60,000 bases of DNA from Hydractinia symbiolongicarpus (taxonomy: Eukaryota; Cnidaria; Hydrozoa; Anthoathecata; Hydractiniidae): positions 22,670,501 to 22,730,500 of the forward strand of contig NC_079886.1 of assembly GCF_029227915.1 (NCBI RefSeq), in the 5' to 3' direction. This document shows positions 34,218 to 47,106 of the stretch, piece by piece (position 1 is the first letter of the stretch; each line of letters begins with the position of its first letter). The translations under genes were made by a program, and so were the position numbers. The notes beneath the pieces were generated by a model, which ran no database searches, was not told the origin of the DNA, and saw nothing but the letters and a program-made list of their open reading frames with translations.

Positions 34218-35401
34218 TTCCGCTTTGCTGAAAAAATATCAGTACTAATTCTTTACGCTGATTTTATATGATTTTTTTTTCTATCAAAATTTTAAGAATG
34301 TTAATAATTCTCTTGGTATACTTCGCGTAACAAACGTGTTCCACAATTTCGTTTCTCGCGCAAAGCCCAATTGCTTCGCAACCAAACATTTCTAAAATAT
34401 CGCTACACCACAAGCAATAATATTTAAGAAATTGATTTGCTAAAACATATTTGTTTCTTTTTTGTGAGAATTAACTATAGTGCAGTATTGTTCGTTACGG
34501 CGGTGTATTATTCAGAAAACATATTTCATGGAGAAGGGGGTGACCAACAAAAAAAGGTGCTAATGTCCGACGCCGGGCCCCAGCCAGTATTTCTAAAAAT
34601 ATATAAAACATATAAATACACTTTAAATGTTTAAAAATATACTAATAACATAAAATTAATTTTATTTGTTTGGTTGGCGCGTAGCAAACGCACTAATATA
34701 GGATTGGATCCTACTCTTTTGCCTGGTCGTTGCGACCAGACAAAATGTTTATACGAGCATCTGATTCTGAAGTCTGGCCGCCTTGGGCTTTTTTTTTACC
34801 CTTTGGGCTACTTAAACTTATGACCCTTGCTTTGTCCGCTAACAGTAATGCGTTGGTTTGTTCTAGCCTGTATCTCACTCACTGCATAAAACAATTTGGT
34901 GTATGGAACAAGGGGCTTTTTATTTTTTTTAATATTATTGTTTGCGCACAGTTAATTTTGTAAGTACAGACTGTTTTTATTTAAACTGCGAATTAATTTT
35001 TAAACTTTCACGAAAACGTGTTCCGCTGAATACAATTGCAGGGCAAATTTCTTTAACTTTTATCCAACCCATATTTGTTGGAAAGTTATTTTATGAAAAG
35101 AACCAGCCGCGAATTTGGGTTTTTTTTAAGTGGTGCAAAATAACTTTGAGAAAATTAAATCAGCTGTTAGGGGGATCAACACAACTGGGGTGTGGGGGAC
35201 CTTGTACACCAAACGAACGCCCTTTAACGTCTCACAGCAGTTAAAAAAAACTCCTGGGCTTGTTCATGTGGAGTTGGTAAAGTTGTTAATTTTACTTCAA
35301 ATCCTTATTTTTATAATTTATTCACAACATAAACAATAGGTACCGTTGCGGTAAGTCACGATGGCATACTTTAGCACAACAAATTTTACATGGAACAAAG
35401 A
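34218..35401. other. Unassigned AT-rich DNA
   Basis: No gene or clear repeat recognised. Short open frames here lack any family signal. Confidence 0.5.
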
Positions 35402-35505
35402 AAAGTAGTTTACAAAATTGCGTGTCCGTGCTGCGACGCATGCTATGTTGGCCGAACAAGTCGACACTTACTTTGACCGTATGCGTGAACATCGACGCAA
35501 AAACT
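35402..35505 (+). pseudogene. Penelope-type GIY-YIG endonuclease fragment
   Basis: The plus strand reads KVVYKIACPCCDACYVGRTS, then RHL, a stop, and after a frame change DRMREHRRKN. This matches the layout of the GIY-YIG nuclease that ends Penelope-like retroelement ORFs (YKI, a Cys pair, YVGxTSR, then an REH box). Only about 35 codons remain. A terminal piece of the hairpin family at 36107-36120 lies downstream in the same orientation. Confidence 0.6.
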
Positions 35506-38073
35506 GTCTGTTTTGATGCTTGTAACTGTGAATTATAACGTAAATAACGATCAATAACATATCTTAAATTCTTAAAGTGCGGGTTAATAAACTGAAATAG
35601 TAAATACAGATGACGAATTTTCAATCAGAGCACTAGCTATTAAATTGTAATTGTAATGCACTAATAATGCACTATAATTGTAATTCTTTGTACCTCTAGT
35701 CTGAATTTATGTGAACTGTTTTTAACTGTACATCTGTTTAATTATAGTCTGATGATCATATTAATTTATTAAAATATAATTGCTAGAATAGTAGTTAATT
35801 GTTGCAATGTATGAAAAAACATGGGGCAGTAGCTACACACTCTTTCAAGTTAAGATGTTGAAATAGAATTGTAGGAAGCTGATTTATTTTGAAAACAACG
35901 AGCAGTCTTAAAACAAACTACAAAACTTCATCTCTACAACTACAAACTTTATAGTCAACTTATTTTAGATGTTTGATAACACAGACACAAAACAATATTA
36001 AGCAAAAATATTTAATGCGTAAAATAAACCTAGAAACATATTTTGTGAATGGGATGGCATCTGAAAATTATGATTTGCCCAGTGTAACTGCGTGTGATCT
36101 AAAAATATGATAAACTTTCCATGTGTGTAACTTTCTTAGCACAAGTTCCAGACTGTAAAAATAGTTTACCGATTGTTGTTGTGTGGTCAAAATTTATAAT
36201 TTTCTTTAAAAAATCTTGCCAGTCTCCTTTAAAATGCATAGTCAATACAGATTATTTCATCAGATTGGCCTTAAAGAATCTCATTACAAGTTTAAAACCT
36301 ATACCTTAAATAAATGATTGCTACAGACTATTTCTCTGATAATAATACGCTAACTGTGTCTGCTGTTTTTGACAAACAAATTAGATACGTGCTCTTTTCC
36401 TTCAAAATAACTGTGATCGTATGCCTTTTTTGTCACAAAAAGCCACGAATTTTTAACCTTGGCAGGCTGCTGAGGGGATTATTCCGTAATGCAGACATGG
36501 CAAAAACTGCAACTGACGCGTTTTAGGCCTGTTTACCTGATCTCCAAAAGCAAAACTTTAGCTTGCTAGCCGCAAAGTTTTATCAATGTGATTCTACTTA
36601 GCCATCTTGAAAAATAACTAAAAATCCACCTCAGCTCAAATCACACAATAATTTCATGTCTAGAATTGTACAGCCGCACAGTTTATTCACAACAAACTTG
36701 ACAAGGTAGGTTATTATGACGAAGGAGACATGTTTTGTCATAAATCTTGGTACAAATGTTTGTTAGTACAATAGGAAAATTGGGAGAAAAATTTTTGTTG
36801 ATCTTATTTGATACGGTGTAACATAATCTTTGAAATAAAAGACTGTTTAAAAGCATTTTGGTGTGTAAAACTACTTGATAGGAGCATAAGAAAAATAAAA
36901 TGTGACTTCTGATAAGGATATATCAAGAAAACAAATTGGTTGTCCGATTTTTTTCAGAGCTCTTGTCAATCGTTGAGTCATCACGACAACAGACGTAACG
37001 TCATACCAAATTTTTTTTCTATAACTAATTAAAAAAGATAAAAAAATCTTGCTTGATTAATTTGTCAAGATTTCTAAGCATGTTATTCATAAAGTTGTTG
37101 TTTTAGGTGTTGACTTTCATTTACTGCTTTACGCCAGAAAAAATAAAAAGTATGAATAACTTCGCAACTTGAGAACGAGGTCAGGAGAACAGGAATTTGC
37201 TGTGTGGCCTCTTCAAACGTTATAAGCAACAATCTGGGACAAAATTGTGGAGAAAAATCGCAACTCTGCAATTCGGTTGGAAATCTGCCCCCTCACCCCA
37301 TTTCAATTTTAAAGTCACACTGCAAACATGTGTCTAAAATTCAACATTGAATCGGGAATGAGCCTAGAAACTGGTCTATGGTATGCCAATACTTGCCTGG
37401 TACATTGGCATATACTTGGTAAAGATTTGTAACTGAGTTAAGTTGGTAAACACATATATGTGCGGTGTCTCGTTGCCTAGAATTGTAACTACTATGAGAG
37501 TGATCTATTTGTTAACAGATAAAAGTAAATTTCACTGCAGTTTTGGTTATTGCATGATTATTTTCTACGACAAACAAAAATTAATTTCAATGCTTTTATA
37601 AAAGAATACAATGTATGTTGGATATTATAGTCCTAAGTTATTTAAGCATATTAAATAAATTCTTAGTCAGGTTTTATAGTGATTAAACAAATTAAGCGAT
37701 TATATCTGATATTTTAACAGGCGAATACTGAGGTAAGCAAAATTGGGAAACCTTTGTCCTATACCTTAAATTAAAGCCTTATAACGCAGCCAAACACCTA
37801 AGCTTTTTGTACAAGCTTCGATTACAAATTTTGCTCCTAAAAAGTTGGTTTTCATTTTATATGATGTCATTATAATCCACATCTCGAAACTAAAATATCT
37901 GTCTCTTTGTACGTCAAAACTTAACACGAAATAAAAAAAGAAGATTAAATGAAGAAGATGTTATTATTTGTTCGTGAAAATCCGTATTATTAATTATAGT
38001 GCAATGTCATTGCATATATGTGTAGAAGTGTCAACCCGAAATCTGTTTATGGTGTGCTTGACTAAAATAGTGG
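35506..38073. other. Unassigned AT-rich DNA
   Basis: Nothing gene-like could be supported. At 36107-36120 ATGATAAACTTTCC repeats part of the hairpin arm at 32322-32451. Confidence 0.5.
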
Positions 38074-39769
38074 TCACCTTGTTACATTGGTTCCAACGTG
38101 TTGCAAAACATCCTCGCCTAAGATATCTTCCATAACATTGTTTAATGTTTCTTCCGTGCTGTCTCCAAACGCGCGTACTTTAAAATAAAAGGAAGATACA
38201 AATACAGGAAGTCCTTGCCATAATTTAAATTACAACTTATCGCTGTATTGCTTCTCGGCTTCGTCTATCACTAGCAGGGAAATTAAAACTTGTCAACTTA
38301 AAAGAAAAATAATCAATAAAATAAATGTCAGCTGTCACGTCATCCTTATGTCACTATGAGTTTCTTTAGATGAAAATTATTTTTAATCAACTATTGACGT
38401 CTTTTAGGAATACGATACAATTCTAAGTGTACAATTTAGAAATGAGTTTACCTTTAATCTATTGGAAACTATCTTTAAAATAGACAAAAAAGACATACAT
38501 TGTGAAACAACCTCGTTCCCAGGGCATTTTGCCTTGGCCACTCCGTAATAACTGCTCAGGGGCCACAAGACCCTGGGGACGAGGTTGATTGTGAAAATCG
38601 TTGATACACATTTGAACACTAATATAACGTGTTCATTTGGCCATTATTAACTTTAGATAGTTTGTCGCCTCCTAACTTCAACAATCTGTTTCTTTTCCAT
38701 ACAACAGTTGGTCGACCATTCTTGCTGAAGAAGTATCTAGTTTAAAGCAGATAATACATCACCAATGCAAATTTTAAATGAATAGCGTATTTCCATAACC
38801 AAATTACTCTGAATTGGTCACGGATTTTACATGGTAAGAGATTCAAACATAATGCTCGTTCGATCGTACGGTTATCCAAAAGTATTATCATCAAGACTCT
38901 CATCGAAAGCGTACTCAAATCCTAAAAATGTTACCGCATTATAAACAAGCAGAAAATTACCATCATAATTTTCCATTATAATCTCAAATGAACCAATTAT
39001 TTTTTTTTTTTGTTAATAATGATTTAGCAAAAATGTTTCTCTCTATTTAATATATTCTTTCATATCCAGAACGTAAGAAGTGTAGAAACTACATTAAACT
39101 ACCTGATTTCACATTTTGAAGTTTAACATCAACGTATCCGTCACGATCTGGTCAAGAATGCTCGTGGTGAAAACCTGAAATAGAATAAAAAGATTATCAA
39201 TATTGTAATACTAAATTTAGCATTAAAATTTATTAATTAATGCTAAAACCAGGGAGTTTTTTAATTGATATCGCCATTGCAATTGCACCTAAAATCTCAG
39301 TGTTAACCCCCGTCGAAGTAAACGTCATTACTTCATACCAACAGGTGGGTAAAGATGCATGAAATATGGCAATGCAGGGACTATGTACGATAGAGATCTA
39401 TTGTGGAATTTCTCACGGTCTAACACCTAGCTTATTACAAATGTTATAACGTTTAGTGTAGACAATATTGACTAAAAATTACCCATAATCACTCTTCGGC
39501 CATAAATGAACTGCAGGTACATTATCACGTTTCATTTCTCCGCTACATATTGCTTTTTCCCAAGATCCTGGCACAACAATGTTTCCTTCGAAGTTAATGC
39601 TTTTTGCTATACGAATATAAAAGAAAGTGCAATGATATCTAATTGCATGTGTCCTATTAAATTATTTTGACTAAATTCATGCTGAAATTTACCTTGTTGA
39701 TTTTTAATATTTTAACGAAAACAGATGCTCCATGACAGCTTAAGACATCTCCAACCATCAAGGGAAATG
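38074..39769 (-). pseudogene. Astacin metalloprotease pseudogene, paralogue of the plus-strand astacin
   Basis: Minus-strand exons match those of the intact gene at 43769-46842 in order, phase and size: 39693-39769 (signal peptide, VLSCHG; 77 against 81 bases), 39483-39606 (prodomain, INFEGNIVVPGSWEK, HLWPKSDYG), 39103-39174 (zinc-site exon, GFHHEHS, stop, PDRDGYV; 72 bases in both), 38831-38921 (Met-turn exon, TSIM without the following HY, one stop), about 38597-38736 (YFFSKNGRPTVVWKRN; interrupted by a MITE), and 38074-38179 (final exon, FGDSTEETLNNVMEDILGED). The exon holding HExxH was not found. The TGA replaces the Arg codon of the HEQSRPDRD consensus, as expected from C-to-T decay of CGA. 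Confidence 0.85.
38508..38587. mobile_element. Short MITE, family M9, copy 2, inside an astacin pseudogene exon
   Basis: 80 bp with ends CAACCTCGTTCCCAGGG and, reverse-complemented on the right, CAACCTCGTCCCCAGGG. ATTGTGAAA is exactly duplicated on both sides (38499-38507 and 38588-38596). It splits the pseudogene exon after the codons for QRFSQ. A 9-bp duplication fits Mutator-like elements. Confidence 0.88.
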
Positions 39770-40970
39770 CTAAAAGTAAAAAGACTAAATTAGATGACCA
39801 ACCATTTTGATAACTTTCTACCCTACAAGAACTACCCTACAATTGTGAACTTACCTGAAAAATTACTATTCATGTTGATGATTCTTTACTTCAATAACAC
39901 TTATCTCGTTTGGTGCAATATTTATACTCCCCGTAAAAAAGCAAACGTGCTTTTCTTAATAATAATATTCTGTTTATCAACTGGTTCTCTCGTTGCTGTT
40001 AATATAAAAGCTATTCTTATCGAACAGTATCTGCTTCTTCTTCTCCTTTTGTCGCTGGCGTTCATGATGCACCCAAAAAGGCGATCGCAGAAGAACATGA
40101 CATATTATTCATTTGCTTTCTTTACAAAGTAATTGATAGATTTCTTAAAAATATATACAATAATTTAGTATACGTGCTCAATTTTGTCATTATTCCATCT
40201 CAGCAACAATTCATTTTCGGAAGGAAATTCCCATTTCTAATACTCGCGGCTTGGTATTGAATAATTATTGAATGCAGATTAATATAATTACTTAATTGAG
40301 AACGTACCTTCAAACACGTTTACAAATCAAAGAGAGTAAGTACGTGAATGAAAATAACAAAATATTGCATTAAAGTTTCATATTTTAATAAATGAGTACA
40401 AAGATAAATTGATGGTTCTTTGAACAAATGAAATATATCTCACTTAATGCAATACAGGTGATCAAATATATTTTCAATAACCGCTTAGCTGGTCTGCGAG
40501 AAACCAAGTGTACGTTTGGTAACTTGACATTTTGAGGCCAGAAATCTTAAAAAAAGGATATTGTCATCCTAGTACTGCTATCGCTATAGAGTGTTTCTGA
40601 TAACTTTTTTGGGTGGGAAAAGGTGTAAATTGACTAAAGAAGAAATGGAGGGTGATCAATAACAGTTTTAAAAGCGCATAAAACACTGCTCTACACTACT
40701 AACAATATTCAACTTTTATTAATTGTCCGAAGAACAATGGCTATTAGGGTAAAAGAAAAGTGTCTCCTATTCAAAAGCTTCTACCTCACTAAAGTTTCCT
40801 ATGCAATCAGGTCGCTTGTGACAAAGGTCTGCTAAACCAAATTGTGTACTGTAACAAAGTGCCCCTACGAAAATGTGTCAGCGTTGAAACAGAATAGCGT
40901 TCTCTAAAAATACGTTTTACTTTTATATATGTTGTTTTTTTACTAACCTATCATTTGATTAGTCTTTTGA

Positions 40971-41035
40971 ACATCCGCAATAGGTTTGTACACATGCGCA
41001 ATAGCTTTGTACACATGCGCCATAGCTTTGTACAC
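40971..41035. repeat. Three tandem copies of a 22-bp unit
   Basis: ACATGCGCAATAGCTTTGTAC and two variants follow directly, differing at three or four bases. Nothing suggests a function. Confidence 0.8.
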
Positions 41036-41849
41036 CAAATTCGTGTTTACATGAATATTTTGAGAGTGAAATGAAATTTTATCTCAGTCTTAAAAACTGA
41101 AATGAGTTTGATTTCGCTGGAAATTATGTAGACCTTATAGAGACAACAAAAAAGACAGACATGAAATTTTTATTTTGCGATTGAAATGAAATTTCATGAT
41201 TGCCTTAATAGATGTAATTATCAGCAATATATCACGCACAAAGGTTGACGAGATACTTTTTACTAAATGTGAAGACAAGTATATTACTAGAACCCACTCC
41301 CCCTATTTTTTGGAAACTGCCCTGCCTTATACATTCCCTGCTAATCGTCAAGTTAAAATAAAATAATATTAAACAAAAATAAACATATATAGAGAGCTGA
41401 ATTTTAAAAATAATAGTGAAAAATCACCGTCGATAGGTTTAAGGTGGTTTCATCCTAACCACAAACATATTTCAACTACCGTTAATTTATATGTAGCGTA
41501 TCCCTATATTATGCCTTATATAGGTATTTTGGTATACGGTTATATACATTTACTTTGTAAATAGCTGCGGTTATTTAGCTACAACTTATATGTGATTTTT
41601 ATGAGGTACATATTAATGATTAGGGCAGTGAAGTCCTAATATGCGCAGCTTTCCAGGGGTAAAACAACAATCACGGGAGATGATATGCTTTAATTGCATA
41701 CGGCAGAATTATAAAAAAAAACGTTTAAAAATAAAAAGAAAATTTAATAAAACTAAGAAAAAGAGTTTTATTTTTAAAAGTTATAAGAAAACAAAGTTAA
41801 ATGTATAAATAGTAACCCCATGTTTTGTGTTTTTTTCAAATTGGTAAAT

Positions 41850-42440
41850 TTTAGCGTAGCGCCACGCTTTGGAGACACAATGCGTGAACAGTAAGAAAGT
41901 GAGCCGTGATTTTAGTACCGTGAACTCACATAGTCACTCACACAAGCGTATTATTATATAGACTAGTCGATAAAGCCGTTGGTGAAATTCACTTAAACAG
42001 AAGAACAATGAAAAATAGGTTGTTTTAGATTTTTTGCTGATGTCAGCAGTGCAGATACAAGAAAAAAATCGACAAAATTTAGTTTATCCGTTGCCTGTGT
42101 AATGTGTAGAGGCTAAAACGGTGATCAAAATAATATATAGGACCATGCGCTTTTACAGAACGGTAGGTTTTTTGCTGACACCAGCAAAGTCCCTAAAAAC
42201 ACACATTTTTTTTTTAATTTGCATACCTGTTGCCTTCATCGTATAGATCTTGAAATTCATTAATTTAAATTAAGATACTGCCATTAAAGTAGTGATAACG
42301 CCGTAACGTCAGAAAAAAAGTAACATTTGAGACATAAAGTTATCGGCTACATTAAAGGAAAATAAACACATCCACTTTGCCTGTTACAGACACACAGACA
42401 CACACAGTCTCCGTATTATTATAACAGATAAGAAAACGTC
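41850..42440. repeat. Degenerate dispersed repeat with two related halves
   Basis: TTTTTTGCTGATGTCAGCAG near 42030 and TTTTTTGCTGACACCAGCAA near 42165 each precede a region with GTTGCCT. The stretch CACAGACACACACAGTCTCC and the words TATAGACTAGTCGATAAAGC mark it as an interspersed repeat. Family not recognised. Confidence 0.5.
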
Positions 42441-43378
42441 AAAGTTGACATTGGTTCATTTTGTTTCATCAATTTTACTAATTAGAAAGAATCCACTTCA
42501 AGACTCTATGTATTTCAATGTAAAAGTAGATATGGATATCGGTTAAAAGCATTTTTTTCGAGATATAGCACTTTAAAATAAGCATACACACATGTGAAAC
42601 TAAAATTATGCTATTTAGATTAATACTCTACATTTAGAAGGAAAATCTACAGTTCCATCGCTATAAAATACAAAAAACCAACGAAAAAAATAATCAAATA
42701 AATGTTAAACGTATCCTTTTGATTTGTCATACAATCGTACTTCAATTTGCATAAATTTTGAATTCTTGACCTATTTTAATCGAGTTGTAGAATTGAAAAA
42801 TAAAATACTCTTAAAGATTGCGCTGTTAAATCACATTAGAGTGAGCTCTAATCAGGCGAAGGTATAGGAGCGTCGTGTTTCTCCAAGATTTAAACAAATT
42901 AGATGGAAAAGCTTTACTCAAAGGACAAAGTAGCATTATCTAAATATCATCGCAAAATTAAATTATATAAGTCATATAAATACATTAAATAATACATAAA
43001 ATACCAATTATATCAACGAATCTTTCTATTTTCCTGTTGATTTGTGTCAACGGAAATTCCTCTCTATATGACATGCCACGTATGTATCAGTCCACAATAT
43101 GATTTCATAATATGTTAATATATTATAACAGATCAATTCATGATTATCATTATTTCTTCTACTATTTTAACAACACGCACGTTTCACTTTTTATCTTTTA
43201 TGCCACTACAACAGAATAATTATTTTGTACCATAGAAAATGTAAACATTCTAGCTCATAGCAAGACTTTATAATGTATTGACATAATCCATCGAATTATG
43301 CTGCTGTAACTAATTGTGTTGCTATATATTCATACGCCTTTAGTCACGTTTTAAGGATATCCCTTCGTCCTGTATATA

Positions 43379-43640
43379 ATGTGTAAAACGACAGTTAAAG
43401 TACTATTTTGGGTAAGAATTTCTAACTGCTTTATCATAATTTCTATTTACATTTGGTTTGATTCAATGCTTTATCAAAGAGACAATAAAATTTCACAATA
43501 CAAACAAACAATTTCTACATTATCTTTGGAAGCTGGTCAGGGTGGGCGATTAATTATTACACGCATGCGAAACAATAATGAAAGAGTAGGCTTTACTGTA
43601 TTGCAAGATGATGCCCAAAGCATCTTCACTACAGGTAATT
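43379..43640 (+). CDS. Possible alternative first exon with a membrane segment
   Basis: Open frame from ATG with a hydrophobic segment (VLFWVRISNCFIIISIYIWF) near residues 9-28, then a polar region (SLEAGQGGRLIITRMRNNNE), ending at ACTACAG/GTAATT, a good donor. One base is left over, the same phase that the astacin exon at 43863 accepts. It could be an alternative membrane-anchoring start for the astacin, a piece of another gene, or chance. No family is recognised. Confidence 0.3.
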
Positions 43641-43717
43641 AAATATATGTCAATTTAAATAGCGTTGCATACTGATTTAATTGTTTAGGTGGACACACCT
43701 TTTAAGTTAAAAAATAG

Positions 43718-43725
43718 TATAAATA
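43718..43725 (+). promoter_or_regulatory. TATA box of the astacin gene
   Basis: TATAAATA lies 44 bases before the start codon at 43769, leaving room for a short leader. This placement supports 43769 over the upstream ATG at 43379 as the main start. Confidence 0.6.
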
Positions 43726-43768
43726 CGGATAGCTCAACCATAGTTTTCAAAAGTGAAATATATTTAAC

Positions 43769-46700
43769 ATGTCGTTTAAATACTTATCAGGTAAGTTCAC
43801 TAAAATGTCGAAAATAATTTCAATGACAATGCAAATACCCTAAATTTTCCATAATTCCTAAGGATGTTTGTGGCTGTTGGGACTTGCTTTGGGATGTCAT
43901 GGACAAGCTATTATGGATACAATATTGAGCGTCAATGAAGCTGGTAATATATCATTTCTTACTAAATGTAAATTATATTGACTGTTTTCAACATCTAATA
44001 GCACTTTGTTTTATATTTTGATAGCTGGACTTAATTTGAAAGAGGGTGATATTGCTATTCGGCCAACTACTTTGGGCAGGAGAGAAGTTCATGGGAAATT
44101 CAAGCGCAATATGGTGTCAGGGAGTAATTTATGGCCAAAAGGCGATAACGGACGTGTGAGAGTTCCGGTTAAACTTAGATCGGGATCGCAAACACTAAGT
44201 AAGACTTTTAATTACATATATATACACATTTGAATTCGACTGATTGAAATTTTCAGGAGATGGGACAAAAAATGGAACATTCAGCTACACAGACTCACGA
44301 AGAAAGTCATTTCTTATTGTTTTTGACAATTTGCAGCTTTGATCAGATCAATGCAGAAATACCAAAAAAACATGTACTTAATAAACAAAACCTTTAAAAC
44401 AACAAGTAAAATGCTGAAAAAGTCAATTTAAAATAGCAGATTATTGGAGACAACAGAGACCAAGGCGAAATGCTTTGTCGATAGGTAAAAAAATGATGAC
44501 AGGTCATTTTCGTGATAATCATATCTATCAAAATATCATGCAAATTCGCATTAACCTTTTTGATTTAAAATTATCGTGATTTTGCTAAAATTTTCTTTTT
44601 CAGGTCTAGCAATGCAAAGAAAAATTACTAATGTTGCAAGTATTTTTTCAAATTTTTCTTGCATTGACTTTGTGTACAAAACTGACGCTGATGACAAATA
44701 TATTGAATTTTACAAAGGAGACGGGTGAGTACAAATTCTTTTCGTATCATTGTTAAAGAAAAGCTACGTGTATAGCTACAGATATTCCTTGACACACATA
44801 CTGTCAAGTGGAGAGAAAGTTACCACCCATGATTAAACCGTATTTAATTATAAACAGCTTGTGAATGCAACAATCATTCTCATATAAGTACAAAGATAAT
44901 TCTTTGCATCACAGGTCTTGTTCTGAATGAGAAATTGGTAACCACTCGGTGACAGTCACAAACTGATTCTTGTACAATTGCAGGGATAAAGAATGTTTCA
45001 AGTATACTATAATAATAATAATAATTTTGATATCATTTCTTCATATAGATGTCACGCCAATGTTAAAATGTACGATAATGGAAAAGAGATAAGTTTGGGA
45101 GCTGGTTGTGGTTCTGCGAAAACTATTGCACATGAACTTTATCATGCTTTAGGTAAAAATAATTTTTACACTGTCAATTTCATTTTTTTAAAAGCGCACT
45201 TGCTGTCAAAAGTGAGGTAAAGTATTAAGTGTTTATCGTACATCATCTTTCTTATTTATTTTTTATTTCAAAATGAAGAAATTCGTCTGTTCGGGAATTA
45301 TAATATAACGTAGTCGTTAACCCGTGAAAAAATCCACGGAGTCTACCGTCTTTTATATATCGCATTTCGTGTTAACATAACATACCTATTGCTTGTTTCT
45401 CTTCACTATGTAAACATAACAGATTATTTGTAATTGTTTTAAATTTATTTTAGGATTTTATCACGAGCAAAGTCGACCAGATCGTGACAATTATCTCACT
45501 ATTAAGCTGCAAAACGTCAAAGCAGGCAAGATTTGTTTTTGTGCTTTTAAAAATTTGTAATGATCTTTCAAAAAGCATTAAAAAAAATTAAAAAAAGATT
45601 TAATATACTTCGTTCCTTTCATTATGTGTTGCTTGTTGTTAGCTATGTTTTCTATATTTAATTTAAAATTTTTATCTAACTTTTGGATACTAACAATATC
45701 CGTAAAAAGTAAGGGAATTATAAGTTCTAAATTGCAACATTTTAGGTAAGGAACACAACTTTGATAGACAGTTGACCACAGATACTCATGGATATGATTA
45801 TGATCGAAAGAGTATTATGCATTACGGAAAGTAAGAACACTTTTTACTTATTTGCTGCATATACCGCCAGAGATTTTTAAAAACATTTTAGACGATCATA
45901 TCAAAAAACAAACGAGTTTTTACCGCTAGAAAAATAATCTATAATTTATGCAGAAATAACAATGCAACGGTTACTTTTATAATTTACGCGCGAGATTTCA
46001 AAAATTTTGTTTACAAAATTGAATTTATAAACAATTCGGCAACCAGCAGATCGACAACGGATGGTTTTAATAGAAACTACTGAGATGCATCTCTTTCTCT
46101 CTTTAAACCTCCTTGGTACGAAACACCTTTACAACATGCAGTTATTCTTTACAGTTTACTATATAGTTGTCTTGAACGTCAACAGGTGATAGGATTCTAG
46201 TCAAAAACAATTTTAGTCACAAAGTTTCAAAACAATTGAGCAAGTGATTCAGAATTTATTAAAATTTGGATATGTTTAACAAATTTTATTCATTAACTGA
46301 CATTCAAATGAAATTGCATTATGTTCTTTTATACCTCCATGGGGACATCGATTTAAACATAAAAGTAAGAAACGAAAGAATATGTTTTCTTGTTCCTTTA
46401 AAATAGGTACTCCTTCAGTAAAAACTTATTACCAACTATAGTATGGACAGCAAATACCTTGAAGACATTGGGTGGTAACAAATTAACCAAAGGAGATATT
46501 GGAAAGCTGAATACATTATATGACTGTCCAGCCACATTTCAGAGATATCCAGAAGGTATGACTTTTTTTGTGAAATCTCTATCTAATTATTTTTTAATGA
46601 AAGCTGTGTTTTTATAATTTTTTCTCATAAGTAGCTAGCTAGTTAGCTTGTGTAGCTCAATTACCCTAATAATATTGCATATATGTCTACACAGTGTTTA

Positions 46701-46842
46701 TCACTTATGAGAATCATTGTTTTACTGAATTATAGTTCGTACATTGGAGGACAGTATGGAAGAATTGGATGCAACCGATAATATTATGGAGAACATTTTG
46801 GATGAAAGCGTTTTGAAAGATATTGGCAAAGAACATCAGTAA
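43769..46842 (+). CDS. Secreted astacin-family zinc metalloprotease (M12A)
   Basis: Nine exons: 43769-43790, 43863-43943, 44025-44198, 44604-44724, 45049-45152, 45454-45525, 45746-45830, 46407-46555, 46736-46842. They join in phase to 304 codons plus stop. Residues 1-25 form a signal peptide (YLSGCLWLLGLALGCHGQA). The prodomain has LKEGDI, matching the aspartate-switch FxGD region. The catalytic site reads HELYHALGFYHEQSRPDRDN with all three zinc His and the Glu; the Met-turn is SIMHYG. Four Cys sit at the conserved disulphide positions (SCID, GCHAN, GCGSA, LYDCP). No ShKT, EGF or CUB domain follows; the 40-residue tail is acidic. The intron after 45525 begins GCAAG, a GC-AG intron. Substrate unknown; the family acts in matrix processing, digestion and venom. 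Confidence 0.94.
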
Positions 46843-47100
46843 ATGCAAGCTTTAAAATTAAATGCACTCTGCACATTGATTTTTTATTTAACACCAAACA
46901 TGTAATCAAAAATTCAGTTAGAAACATAAATGCAAGAACTTCACAAGTTATTACTTAAATTTAAAGTTAAAAAATTGTATTTTATTTTTTTCCATAACGT
47001 CAGAACGTAGCCAGCCAATTTTAAACCATGCGTTTGGAATGAAACTTCAGCTGCATTATTGAATTGAAAGCTGATGATCTAGTGACCAATAATTTTTTCG

Positions 47101-47106
47101 AATAAA
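47101..47106 (+). terminator. Candidate poly(A) signal downstream of the astacin gene
   Basis: AATAAA about 260 bases after the stop. Other AATAAA words nearby (about 47153) make the choice uncertain. The rest of 46843-47531 shows no gene. Confidence 0.35.

Larger units (their letters stand above)
39770..43378. other. Intergenic DNA between the divergent astacin loci
   Basis: No supported gene. It contains a short triplicated repeat (40971-41035) and a two-fold degenerate repeat (about 41850-42440). The 339-base open frame at 39794-40132 is rich in Leu/Ile/Phe codons expected of AT-rich chance sequence. Confidence 0.5.

Noticed and set aside
39794-40132. 112-residue hydrophobic open frame
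   Set aside because: Leu/Ile/Phe/Tyr-rich as expected for AT-rich chance frames; no splice context, no family; it starts just beyond the pseudogene's first found exon on the other strand.
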